Assembly: GCF_014697575.1 (NCBI RefSeq)
Contig: NZ_JACJSC010000004.1
Span: forward strand, 124,001-188,000
Reading direction: 5' to 3'
Source: Planktothrix sp. FACHB-1365
GTDB taxonomy: Bacteria; Cyanobacteriota; Cyanobacteriia; Cyanobacteriales; Microcoleaceae
Length of the DNA stretch: 64,000 bases
In this document: positions 56,666 through 64,000 of the stretch, piece after piece
Layout: every line of letters begins with the position of its first letter
Numbering within the stretch: position 1 is the stretch's first letter
Position numbers and translations under genes: made by a program
The notes under the pieces: generated by a model
The model's input: only the letters and a program-made list of their open reading frames with translations
Databases searched by the model: none
What the model was told of the DNA's origin: nothing

Positions 56666-56838
56666 CCTAAGTTCTGTCAATATGTAATATCAGCTTTTAC
56701 TATTTTTTGTTAAAAAATTAACAGTTTGAGACCGAATGCCATAAAAAATCACTCCTCATCCTCCCAAAGCCTGTATTCCTTTATACTTATAATAGGGCTT
56801 TAAAGTAAAGTCTGCCAGCTTCTTCCAATATTTACTCA

Positions 56839-58233
56839 ATGACAATCGACGATGTGATTCTAGTCTTGAACGCCATGCTTCCTAAGCCCTTGACCCGACT
56901 TCAAGAGCTCATTTTGCGACAAGCATGGGAAGGTAAAACCTACACTATCATTGCTCAGGAAGCTTACTATGGCCCTGAACGAGTTAGAAAAGTTGCAGCA
57001 GACTTGTGGATTTTACTGAGTCAGGTTTTGAATGAGTCTATCAATAAAAGCAACTTTCGCAAAATACTAGAATCCCGTGAACTCACCCTCGCTCAACAGC
57101 AATTAATCTGGCAAACGTCTTCCCAACCCAGCCTCAACCGCAAAATCCCCCTAGAATTTCCTGACGGCCCTTTATCCTTAAGCTCTCGCTTCTATATTTC
57201 CCGTCCTCCTATTGAAGAACTCGCTTTTACAGAAATTATGGAACCGGGTTCTGTATTGCGGATTAAAGCTCCTCAAAAAATGGGAAAAAGCTCATTATTA
57301 TTAAGAATAATAGCTTATGCAAATGAACTTAATTATCGAAGTGTTACTTTAGATTTTAATCAGGCAGAAGAAAGTTTATTTATCGACTTAAATAAATTCT
57401 TGCGTTGGTTTTGTGCCAATGTGGGTCACGCTTTAGATTTAGAATCCCAATTAGAAAATTATTGGGATGAAGACATTGGGAGTAAAGTTAGTTGTACCAT
57501 TTATTTTCAAAATTATATTCTCGAACACATTCAAGAACCGATTGTATTGGTATTAAATGAAGTTAATCGAATTTTTGAATATCCTGAACTGGCTAAAGAA
57601 TTTTTTCCGATGTTGCGAGTTTGGTATGAAGAAGCGCGTAAAATAGAAATCTGGCAAAAACTTCGCTTAATTGTTGCCTATTCCACAGAAATTTATGTTC
57701 CCCTTAACTTAAATCAGTCTCCTTTTAATATTGGATTACCCTTAAGCTTACCTTACTTGACTCACGAACAAATTAAAGAACTAGCAGAATGTTATCAATT
57801 AGACTGGGCCGGTGATTCAGAGATTCAACAGTTAATGGCAATGGTGGGAGGACATCCGTATTTAGTTCAGTTAGCGATGTATCATCTAGTCTCTGTATCA
57901 AGTGCAGCATTTTGTAATATTTATACATCCGTATCCCAACTAGGACTGGAGTGCCCCTTAACACCCCAAGCCCAACTCCAAGAACTCCTCCAACAAGCCC
58001 CTACAAACGCGGGAATTTATAAAAATCATTTGCGTCGTCTGTTATTTTCTCTGAATCAATATCCTCAACTGAAAGTCGCTTTTCAACAGGTCATTAAGAC
58101 CGGAGGGTCAGGTAAAATTGACTCGACTTTAGCGTATAAATTAGACAGTATGGGTTTAATTACATTTAATGGTGATCACCTTGAACCCAGTTGTGAACTC
58201 TATCGCCGTTATTTCCAAGAAGAATTACAGTAG
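56839..58233 (+). CDS. AAA-like ATPase with vMAP N-terminal domain
   Basis: 464 residues. The N-terminal about 85 residues (LTRLQELILRQAWEGKTYTIIAQEAYYGPERVRKVA) form the helix-turn-helix-like vMAP domain (vWA-MoxR-associated proteins). The rest is an AAA_35-like NTPase with Walker A PQKMGKSSLL (about 148-157) and Walker B region IVLVLNEVNRIF, where an Asn-Glu replaces the common Asp-Glu. The SLPYLTHEQIKELAECY and GGHPYLVQLA stretches are typical of AAA-like STAND proteins. Such proteins in cyanobacteria are believed to act in signalling or conflict systems, often with CHAT or peptidase effectors; none is fused or adjacent here. Confidence 0.8.
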   Translation: MTIDDVILVLNAMLPKPLTRLQELILRQAWEGKTYTIIAQEAYYGPERVRKVAADLWILLSQVLNESINKSNFRKILESRELTLAQQQLIWQTSSQPSLNRKIPLEFPDGPLSLSSRFYISRPPIEELAFTEIMEPGSVLRIKAPQKMGKSSLLLRIIAYANELNYRSVTLDFNQAEESLFIDLNKFLRWFCANVGHALDLESQLENYWDEDIGSKVSCTIYFQNYILEHIQEPIVLVLNEVNRIFEYPELAKEFFPMLRVWYEEARKIEIWQKLRLIVAYSTEIYVPLNLNQSPFNIGLPLSLPYLTHEQIKELAECYQLDWAGDSEIQQLMAMVGGHPYLVQLAMYHLVSVSSAAFCNIYTSVSQLGLECPLTPQAQLQELLQQAPTNAGIYKNHLRRLLFSLNQYPQLKVAFQQVIKTGGSGKIDSTLAYKLDSMGLITFNGDHLEPSCELYRRYFQEELQ

Positions 58234-58246
58234 TTCCCTTATTCCC

Positions 58247-58288
58247 AATTCGTAATTCGTAATTCGTAATTCCTAATTCCTAATTCCC
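58247..58288. repeat. Heptamer array AATTCGT/AATTCCT
   Basis: Six tandem 7-base units: three AATTCGT, two AATTCCT and one AATTCCC. It lies between convergent genes (the AAA-like gene and glnA). Confidence 0.9.
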
Positions 58289-58299
58289 TACTCTAATAT

Positions 58300-58323
58300 C
58301 AAAAAGCCACCCCTAGGGTGGCT
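58300..58323 (-). terminator. Terminator of glnA
   Basis: AGCCACCC (58305-58312) and GGGTGGCT (58316-58323) form an 8-bp stem with a 3-base loop; on the minus strand it is followed by TTTTT. It lies 27 bases after the glnA stop. Confidence 0.85.
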
Positions 58324-58350
58324 GTAAAAAACTCAAATGAGTCAAAACAA

Positions 58351-59772
58351 TTAACAGTCGTAATAAAGTGCAAACTCGTAGGGAGTCGGACGTAACCGGG
58401 TGGGGTTAACTTCGTTATCGAGTTTGTAGGAAATCCAGTTAGCAATAAAGTCTTCGGTGAACACACCCGGTTCTGTTAAAAAGGCGTGATCCTGCTCTAA
58501 AGCTTCCAACGCTAATTCCAAAGAACCAGGGGTTGAAGGAATTTTCCGCAATTCTTCAGGACTGAGATCGTAGATATCCACATCCAAGGGTTCACCGGGA
58601 TCAATTTGGTTCTTAATCCCATCGATTCCAGCACAGAGCATCGCTGCAAACGCCATATAGGGGTTAGCCGTCGCATCAGGACACCGGAACTCTAAACGCT
58701 TGGCTTTGGGGTTGTTTCCAGCCAGAGGAATCCGCACCGAAGCCGAACGGTTACCTTGGGAGTAAGCCAAGTTCACCGGAGCTTCATATCCAGGAACTAA
58801 GCGTTTGTAAGAATTGGTGCTGGGGTTGGTTAAGGCCAACAACGCCGGAGCGTGTTTGAGAATACCACCGATGTACCACAGCCCCATGTCGCTGAAGCCC
58901 GCATATTTATCCCCAGCAAACAGAGGTTGACCATCTTTCCAAATAGATTGGTGGGTGTGCATCCCAGAACCGTTATCTGCAAAAATCGGTTTGGGCATGA
59001 AGGTGATGGTTCTGCCGTATTTTTTACCGACATTTTTGATCACATATTTGTAGATCATCAAATTATCGGCGGCTTCAATCAGAGTTCCAAATTTGAAACC
59101 CAGTTCGCACTGTCCACCTGTGGCCACTTCATGGTGATGTTTTTCAATGGGAACACCACATTTGGCCATGGTTAACAACATTTCAGTACGGATATCTTGG
59201 AAAGTATCCGTTGGCGCAACGGGGAAATACCCTTCCTTGTAGCCCGGTTTGTAGGCTAAGTTTCCACCGGGTTCTTCCCTTCCTGAGTTCCAACGACCTT
59301 CAACAGAATCGACATAGTAATACCCACAATGTTGGGTTTGGTCGTAACGAACATCATCAAAAATGAAAAATTCCGCTTCTGGGCCAAAGAACGCCGTATC
59401 CCCAATTCCCGTCGAAATTAAATAATCAACGGCTTTTTGGGCAATCACACGGGGACAACGACTGTAGGGTTCTCCGGTGCGGGGCTCTTGAATACTACAA
59501 ATGATGCTGAGAGTCGGTTCTGCCATGAAGGGATCGATCCAAGCTGTTTTGGGATCTAACACCATTGACATATCGGATTCATTAATGGCTTTCCAACCTC
59601 GGATGCTGGAACCATCAAACGGTACACCATCTGTAAAGGAGGATTCATCGATTTGGCTGTTGTGTACCGTTAGATGTTGCCAGGTTCCTAGCATATCCAC
59701 GAATTTCAGGTCAATCATTTGAATCCCTTGGTCTTCGATCATCGATAAGACCTCTTGGGCAGTCTCAGGCAT
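58351..59772 (-). CDS. glnA: Glutamine synthetase type I
   Basis: 473 residues. Makes glutamine from glutamate, ammonia and ATP, the main entry of nitrogen in cyanobacteria. The start is the ATG at 59772 with GGAG ahead; the longer frame to 59790 would begin at a TTG inside that ribosome binding site. The beta-grasp N-domain and catalytic domain contain the [31 protein letters not shown] and [15 protein letters not shown] motifs; YDLSPEE is the adenylylation loop region, not known to be used in cyanobacteria. Control by NtcA is supported by the promoter at 59846-59888. Confidence 0.97.
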   Translation of the reverse strand: MPETAQEVLSMIEDQGIQMIDLKFVDMLGTWQHLTVHNSQIDESSFTDGVPFDGSSIRGWKAINESDMSMVLDPKTAWIDPFMAEPTLSIICSIQEPRTGEPYSRCPRVIAQKAVDYLISTGIGDTAFFGPEAEFFIFDDVRYDQTQHCGYYYVDSVEGRWNSGREEPGGNLAYKPGYKEGYFPVAPTDTFQDIRTEMLLTMAKCGVPIEKHHHEVATGGQCELGFKFGTLIEAADNLMIYKYVIKNVGKKYGRTITFMPKPIFADNGSGMHTHQSIWKDGQPLFAGDKYAGFSDMGLWYIGGILKHAPALLALTNPSTNSYKRLVPGYEAPVNLAYSQGNRSASVRIPLAGNNPKAKRLEFRCPDATANPYMAFAAMLCAGIDGIKNQIDPGEPLDVDIYDLSPEELRKIPSTPGSLELALEALEQDHAFLTEPGVFTEDFIANWISYKLDNEVNPTRLRPTPYEFALYYDC

Positions 59773-59845
59773 GAATGAATATCTCCTCAAAAATCTTGAT
59801 TATCTCTGAAGGGCTTGGCAGTTAGTCTGACAAAGCGACTGGCTG

Positions 59846-59888
59846 ATCATAGTGACTCAGATTGATTAAGTTTTGTATTGAGTGCTAC
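59846..59888 (-). promoter_or_regulatory. NtcA-activated promoter of glnA
   Basis: A perfect GTA-N8-TAC site (59875-59888) is followed on the minus strand by 23 bases and then TATGAT (59846-59851). This is the canonical class II NtcA layout (GTAN8TAC-N22/23-TAN3T). Transcription should start about 59839, giving a leader of about 65 bases. NtcA activates under low nitrogen with 2-oxoglutarate. The same site is 58 bases before the divergent apcF gene. Confidence 0.88.
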
Positions 59889-59946
59889 AATACAGCACGT
59901 CGCGGCTTCAGAATAATTGAAAGATATTATAAAGGAGATAGCCTTC

Positions 59947-60456
59947 ATGCGAGACGCCGTTACAAGCTTAATAAAAAATTACGACAGAACGGGTCGCTAT
60001 TTGGATCGAGATGCCATCGATCAATTAAAGTCCTATTTTTCGACGGGCACGGCACGGGTGCAAGCGGCTGCGGTGATTAATAGCAACGCGGCTACTTTGG
60101 TTAAACAAGCGGGTTCTACTTTGTTTAGCCAAGTTCCTGAGTTGATTCGTCCCGGTGGCTATGCTTACACCACCCGTCGTTATGCAGCCTGTTTACGGGA
60201 TATGGACTATTATCTGCGTTACGCTACCTATGCTCTGGTGGCTGGAGATATGGATGTTTTAGATGAACGGGTACTCCAAGGATTACGGGAAACTTACAAT
60301 TCCTTAAATGTTCCCGTTGGCCCAACTGTGATCGGCATCGGTATTCTCAAAGATTTAGTGGCTGAACAAGTTGCAGCCGCCGGACTGCCTACTGGAGATT
60401 ATTTAGAACAACCTTTTGAGCATTTAATTCGGGAATTGGGTGAACAGGATATTTAA
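59947..60456 (+). CDS. apcF: Allophycocyanin beta-18 subunit
   Basis: 169 residues, core component of the phycobilisome that helps form the terminal emitter. It starts at the ATG at 59947 (MRDAVTSLIKNYDRTGRYLD) with AAGGAGATAG ahead. The bilin-binding Cys is C82 in RRYAACLRDMDYY. The residue normally Asn in beta-type subunits (PGGN, methylated by CpcM) is Tyr72 here (PGGYAYTTRR); the codon is TAT. Otherwise length and sequence are typical of ApcF. It is divergent from glnA. Confidence 0.95.
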   Translation: MRDAVTSLIKNYDRTGRYLDRDAIDQLKSYFSTGTARVQAAAVINSNAATLVKQAGSTLFSQVPELIRPGGYAYTTRRYAACLRDMDYYLRYATYALVAGDMDVLDERVLQGLRETYNSLNVPVGPTVIGIGILKDLVAEQVAAAGLPTGDYLEQPFEHLIRELGEQDI

Positions 60457-60463
60457 TCCGTAC

Positions 60464-60483
60464 AGACCGTCCATGGACGGTCT
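60464..60483. repeat. Perfect 20-bp palindrome after apcF
   Basis: AGACCGTCCATGGACGGTCT reads the same on both strands and is framed by GTAC and CTAC. It is a relative of the palindrome in birA (10538-10559). It starts 8 bases after the apcF stop and may act as a 3' end for its mRNA. Confidence 0.8.
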
Positions 60484-60720
60484 CTACATTTTTAAGGCGA
60501 TTGCATTGGCTCACGCTCATTTCATTTTGTTTTGGCTCACTCATGCCCGTAACCCCTCCGATTAGATGAACTTCACCGATTTGTCTACCAGGGGTTTCTG
60601 GGCTAATGCCATTTTTACATCCAGATTATTTGACTGCGACGGGAGGAAAATCTTCACTACACCAGAGCAGGTGCTAGGGTGGAATGGAATCCCGACGCAT
60701 TCATGTTGAAACACGAATCC

Positions 60721-60921
60721 TTAAAAGTCTTCAACTCGACCCCACACGATACAGGTTTTCAAATGGTGTTGACTTCTATTTTCCTGAACATTTTCTGTGG
60801 TTATGAGTTCTACTTTGCCATTGGGATAAATAATATGAATCATTTCTCCACTTAAAATAGCAACGGTTGAGGGTTGGCTAGTTTCTTGATTAGCAAGGGG
60901 AAAAAAATTAAGGGTTTTCAT
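60721..60921 (-). CDS. Small hypothetical protein, 66 residues
   Basis: It reads MKTLNFFPLANQ at the start and has a beta-rich middle (VAILSGEMIHIIYPNGKVELIT). It is not recognised as a known family. Coding is suggested by a reasonable start and balanced composition; there is no neighbour in the same direction. The 200 bases further downstream hold no recognisable gene. Confidence 0.5.
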   Translation of the reverse strand: MKTLNFFPLANQETSQPSTVAILSGEMIHIIYPNGKVELITTENVQENRSQHHLKTCIVWGRVEDF

Positions 60922-61136
60922 GGATTTATCCCAGTAAATTTAATACAACCTCTAGCTTTCTCTATTAACCTCTGATTTTTCTTGGCAAACAGTGATATTT
61001 TGAGGGATTAATTAAGATAAATCTCAATTCCTGATGTGATTAAGATCATCGACTTCTACCGTAAAGTAGTAGAAACACTGAATCTCGATAACCGTTTCCT
61101 AATTCTCTGTTCCCTGCTCTATCGTTCCCAATTTTC

Positions 61137-61985
61137 GTGAAACAACGACTCGATACGTTATTAGTAGACCGCAATTTATGTGAGTCCCGCCAACAGGCTC
61201 AACGATTAATCCGGGCGGGAGACGTTTTGGTGAATCGACAGGTGATTGATAAACCGGGAACTGAAATCAATACAGAAGCAGAGATTCAAGTGAAACAACG
61301 AGCCCCTTTTGTCTCCAGAGGGGGAGAAAAACTAGCTAAAGCTCTGGCAGAATTTAACATTGATGTGCGCGATCGCATTTGTCTGGATGGGGGGATTTCA
61401 ACGGGAGGGTTTACTGATTGTTTATTAAAAGCAGGGGCAAAACAAGTTTATGGTGTTGATGTCGGCTATGGACAATGCGACTGGGGGATTAGAAATGATC
61501 CGCGAGTGATTTTGTTTGAACGCACGAATCTGCGCTATTTAACGCCTAGTCAATTGTACGGAGAGTTAACGGGTGAAACAGATACACCCTCAGAACAATA
61601 TGCGGATTTTGCCGTTGTCGATGTATCCTTTATTTCCTTAACCAAAATTCTGCCTCCGTTATGGCAACTGTTAAAGCCGAATCGGGAAGTGGTACTGTTA
61701 GTAAAACCTCAATTTGAAGTGGGGAAAGAACGGGTGGGCAAAAAAGGCGTTGTCCGAGATTTTCAAGATCAAGCCCATGCTATCTTTCAAGTCGGTTGTG
61801 CCGCCCTAACGTTAGGCTGGCAATATCGAGGTTTAACTTGGTCGCCGATTCAAGGCCCTGCTGGGAATATTGAATATCTGTTATGGTTACACAGTGAAGG
61901 TCAACCCCTTCCTTCGCAAATCGCCATCGCCCAAATCACCCAATTAGCCCAGGCAACCCTAGCATCTTCCTCTACTCAACCTTAA
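61137..61985 (+). CDS. tlyA: TlyA family RNA 2'-O-methyltransferase (hemolysin A-like)
   Basis: 282 residues. N-terminal S4 RNA-binding domain (LDTLLVDRNLCESRQQAQRLI, about 3-62) and an FtsJ-type methyltransferase domain (about 75-265) with LDGGISTGGFTDCLL and VVLLVKPQFEVGK. The family methylates ribose of rRNA cytidines; the name hemolysin is historical. It begins with GTG at 61137 without a strong ribosome binding site. It is followed at 17 bases by a membrane protein gene. Confidence 0.93.
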   Translation: MKQRLDTLLVDRNLCESRQQAQRLIRAGDVLVNRQVIDKPGTEINTEAEIQVKQRAPFVSRGGEKLAKALAEFNIDVRDRICLDGGISTGGFTDCLLKAGAKQVYGVDVGYGQCDWGIRNDPRVILFERTNLRYLTPSQLYGELTGETDTPSEQYADFAVVDVSFISLTKILPPLWQLLKPNREVVLLVKPQFEVGKERVGKKGVVRDFQDQAHAIFQVGCAALTLGWQYRGLTWSPIQGPAGNIEYLLWLHSEGQPLPSQIAIAQITQLAQATLASSSTQP

Positions 61986-62002
61986 CCTCCTAAATCCGTT
62001 CA

Positions 62003-62692
62003 ATGAATTTCTTCAAACTACTGAGGCGCATTACGGTTTATATCTTATGCGCTTTCATGTTTGTCTTCTGTGTCGTTGTCCTCGCAGGAGTGGCAATTGC
62101 AATTAAAGTTTTAGTCCTGAAACTCGCCCATAAATTTATTTACCCTATTTTTATGTTTGGCGATTTACTTCGGGGTTTAGAAATTATTGATTTACTCAAT
62201 ATTTTGGTATTTGCTCTTGTGGGGATGGGATTAGGATTAGCAACGGGTTTATTACCCACTCCTAATGCTCGCAAAATTAGTACATTTTTTCTAATTGTTT
62301 CAATCCCCCTGATTTTAGCGGTTCCTCAGATTGTGAAATACAATCTTTGGGTGGGGGATATTGCTCAGGATGATAATATTCCGGTTCCCCAAGCCCAAAC
62401 CGTTGCCGATGACTTTTTAAAACGTAGAATTAATCGAGATGGAGTCTTTGGTTTCTATTTATATACGGGACAATTTCCGATGATTCCGACGCGACAAGTT
62501 CAGATGCAGGAATTGGAACGGTTAGAAAAACAAGTGAACTCTAAATTTGTTCGGGTGAGTGGGATACCACCCACTTTAATTACAATTATTATGGGGGTTT
62601 GTTTTTGGGGGATTCGGGTGTTTTATTTTGCCGTTGCTGTGATTACGGCGATCGCTCATTATCGAGAAGGATTGAGAATTGTCGCTAAGTAA
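62003..62692 (+). CDS. Membrane protein of unknown function
   Basis: 229 residues with about four hydrophobic helices: 10-45, 65-85, 90-110 and 195-220. The loop between the third and fourth (about 112-190, PVPQAQTVADDFLKRR) is predicted to lie on one side of the membrane. I do not recognise a family. Likely co-transcribed with tlyA. Confidence 0.75.
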   Translation: MNFFKLLRRITVYILCAFMFVFCVVVLAGVAIAIKVLVLKLAHKFIYPIFMFGDLLRGLEIIDLLNILVFALVGMGLGLATGLLPTPNARKISTFFLIVSIPLILAVPQIVKYNLWVGDIAQDDNIPVPQAQTVADDFLKRRINRDGVFGFYLYTGQFPMIPTRQVQMQELERLEKQVNSKFVRVSGIPPTLITIIMGVCFWGIRVFYFAVAVITAIAHYREGLRIVAK

Positions 62693-62700
62693 TTTTGGAT

Positions 62701-63114
62701 TTATCTCCAGTAAGTTCTCCCTTTCCAAAATAAACCCATTAAAATTCCCATAATTGTGATTTGAGATGTACTTAATAAAAGAACGGGCGGGAAGATGGAT
62801 TTATAAATTAATAAAGTTACTAATAAGCACAGGAAAAGTACCCACAAACAAGTTGTATTGAGGAAAACTTTAGGGGGAAGAATTTCGATGAGATAAATGG
62901 CTAAAGCTCCTACCCCAACGCCGACACCGAATAAAATTAATAAGTCTAAGGGTTGGGCGTATAAAATTTTGATCATTTTTCGCAAGGCTAAGGATTGAGT
63001 GATTCCCCAAATCATCAAAACTTCTGCGATCGCGACGATTAAATAAGTCAAGGTGACACTTTGCCACAAAGCCATCCAAGGCAAATTCTTAAAACGTTGT
63101 ATAAATTTATTCAT
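62701..63114 (-). CDS. Small membrane protein of unknown function
   Basis: 137 residues from the ATG at 63114 (the longer frame to 63156 begins with TTG and adds an unlikely extension). About four hydrophobic segments, beginning with a short basic N-terminus (MNKFIQRFKNLPW). Family unknown. It converges on the 62003 gene with only 8 bases between stops. Confidence 0.75.
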   Translation of the reverse strand: MNKFIQRFKNLPWMALWQSVTLTYLIVAIAEVLMIWGITQSLALRKMIKILYAQPLDLLILFGVGVGVGALAIYLIEILPPKVFLNTTCLWVLFLCLLVTLLIYKSIFPPVLLLSTSQITIMGILMGLFWKGRTYWR

Positions 63115-63317
63115 AGTGATTTTAATAAAAGATGTAACGGTTAACGAACTTGCCAAATTAAACGGATTTTACCAAAGGATTAACAATCCCCCATTTTTGA
63201 TTATATTGAACTCACGTTAGAATTTTGGATCAGGAACTTCACAAGGTTCAGAACCCAGAGCCTTAACCCTGAAGCCAACCCAAATCTCAAACCGATCAAC
63301 TTGGAGCGGAAAAACCG

Positions 63318-63536
63318 ATGGAACCATCATCAATTAATTGTGCAGAAGCTTGTGTCAATGGCTGTGTTTTAGGGGATAAATGTCCCAATCGTGACTATAT
63401 CCCAGAAACTGAAAATTTTATCAGCAACACCTCCTTAGACCAAATGTTAGAAATGGCAGAGGAGGCTGTCCGTAAGAAAAGAATGCAGCCCCCTACCTGG
63501 GTTTTACCGGATTTTCCTGAGTCATTTAAAGATTAA
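63318..63536 (+). CDS. Small conserved protein with four cysteines near the N-terminus
   Basis: 72 residues. Cysteines C8, C12, C16 and C23 (INCAEACVNGCVLGDKCPN) form a compact cluster that could bind metal or form disulphides; the rest is acidic and helical, ending with WVLPDFPESFKD. This type of small protein is common in cyanobacteria but has no role I can name. A GGAGCGG ribosome binding site precedes the ATG. Confidence 0.75.
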   Translation: MEPSSINCAEACVNGCVLGDKCPNRDYIPETENFISNTSLDQMLEMAEEAVRKKRMQPPTWVLPDFPESFKD

Positions 63537-63827
63537 TCAGCCCCAACAATTTAAAAGATGACCTGGGGAGTCAATAGCACTCTGATTCAATAGGGTGTAG
63601 GGTGAACGGGTGGACACGTCTAAATCATGAAACCTTTTCTTTCCCTGTTCCCTGTTCCCAGTTAAGCTGTTCCCTCCCTCTATAACCTTATAAAGATTAG
63701 GATATCTCCTAATTTGTGGCGTTTAATACACTCAAGGGCTTGGTTTCTCGACCAACTTACCCTATAGTAGTTTTGTTTCTGTGGTTTAAAGTTATAGAAC
63801 CGTTATTCATCTACTTCCCCTATTAAA
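63537..63827. other. Intergenic region with CTGTTCC heptamers
   Basis: Two adjacent CTGTTCC units (63645-63658) and another at 63667-63673. A promoter for the next gene is expected here, but no clear -10/-35 pair was singled out. Confidence 0.6.
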
Positions 63828-64000
63828 ATGACAGTTAAGAATAATCTGGGGTCTACCCAAGGCAATTCTGATGCTGAAGGAAAAGCGAATCCCTGGTTGT
63901 CAGCAGATTCAGCCAATCCATTCCGTAGAAATGAACGAATAGTTAACCCTAATAATGATTCTAAAGATATGCCCCGCGAAGAATCTTGGAGTGGCGATAT
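63828..64000 (+). CDS. Start of a gene cut by the right edge
   Basis: ATG at 63828 opens a frame of at least 57 codons (MTVKNNLGSTQGNSDAEGKA at the start) with no stop before base 64000. The visible part is hydrophilic, rich in Asn, Ser and Asp and probably disordered. The family cannot be judged from this piece. Confidence 0.6.
   Translation, partial: MTVKNNLGSTQGNSDAEGKANPWLSADSANPFRRNERIVNPNNDSKDMPREESWSGD

Noticed and set aside
60540-60720. Possible transposase remnant downstream of apcF
   Set aside because: No frame of useful length and no recognisable motif in either strand.
63205-63225. Shared 12-base word GAACTCACGTTA with 40428
   Set aside because: Too short to separate from chance or from a known repeat; no structure around it.

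Overview
The window is chromosomal DNA from a cyanobacterium. The direct evidence is a cyanobacterial-type ATP synthase operon with both b and b' subunits, an allophycocyanin beta-18 gene (apcF), a Cph1-type phytochrome with its Rcp1 regulator, an FtsH of the FtsH1/FtsH3 group, an NtcA promoter in front of glnA and many GCGATCGC (HIP1) octamers. The moderate-to-low GC, the heptanucleotide tandem repeats, the Uma2 genes and the large glycosyltransferase gene fit a filamentous Oscillatoriales type such as Planktothrix, but the genus is an inference.

Layout. 1-6693: one open frame, running off the left edge, encodes a glycosyltransferase/methyltransferase megaprotein. 6.9-13.8 kb: ftsH, a CPP1-like protein, pgeF, birA, an M23 peptidase and a lysozyme-like GH108 protein. 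14-26.9 kb: a TPR-GT41 protein, a protease-WD40 fusion, an orphan ABC lipoprotein, the phytochrome/response regulator/hybrid kinase cluster, an SDR, an EamA transporter and a pentapeptide protein. 27-30.8 kb: an oligopeptide ABC importer without ATPases. 31.4-40.3 kb is an accessory island. It holds Uma2 genes and degraded Uma2 tails, a protein resembling the eukaryotic translationally controlled tumour protein (TCTP), an HsdR_N-like nuclease/ParA fusion with a ParB-like partner, a secreted AsmA-like protein, and an ABC-ATPase plus TOPRIM (RloA/RloB-like) pair. 40.5-46.8 kb: the ATP synthase operon. 47-54.4 kb: proS, a third complete Uma2 gene, glcD and two REC-fused signalling proteins. 54.9-56.7 kb: an apparently intact IS200/IS605 element (tnpA, tnpB). 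56.8-64 kb: a vMAP/AAA-like gene, glnA, apcF, tlyA, small membrane and cysteine-containing proteins, and a gene cut by the right edge.

The most unusual part is 33.5-38.3 kb. The TCTP-like gene, the nuclease-ParA/ParB pair and the AsmA-like gene lie between near-identical 79-bp copies of the sequence following a Uma2 gene. Truncated Uma2 3' ends, and a copy of the end of a small gene at 32.0 kb, are also found there. This looks like an insertion or duplication hot spot. The adjacent ATPase/TOPRIM pair suggests a defence island.

Dispersed short repeats are plentiful. There are several unrelated arrays that all have a 7-bp unit (CTGATAA, CTGTTCC, TCAGGAG-like, AATTCGT), one of them inside the ATP operon and one forming the whole leader of a gene. 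There are also palindromic elements, including one inside the birA coding sequence. I found no tRNA, rRNA or CRISPR array. All family assignments come from reading motifs; no database search was possible.
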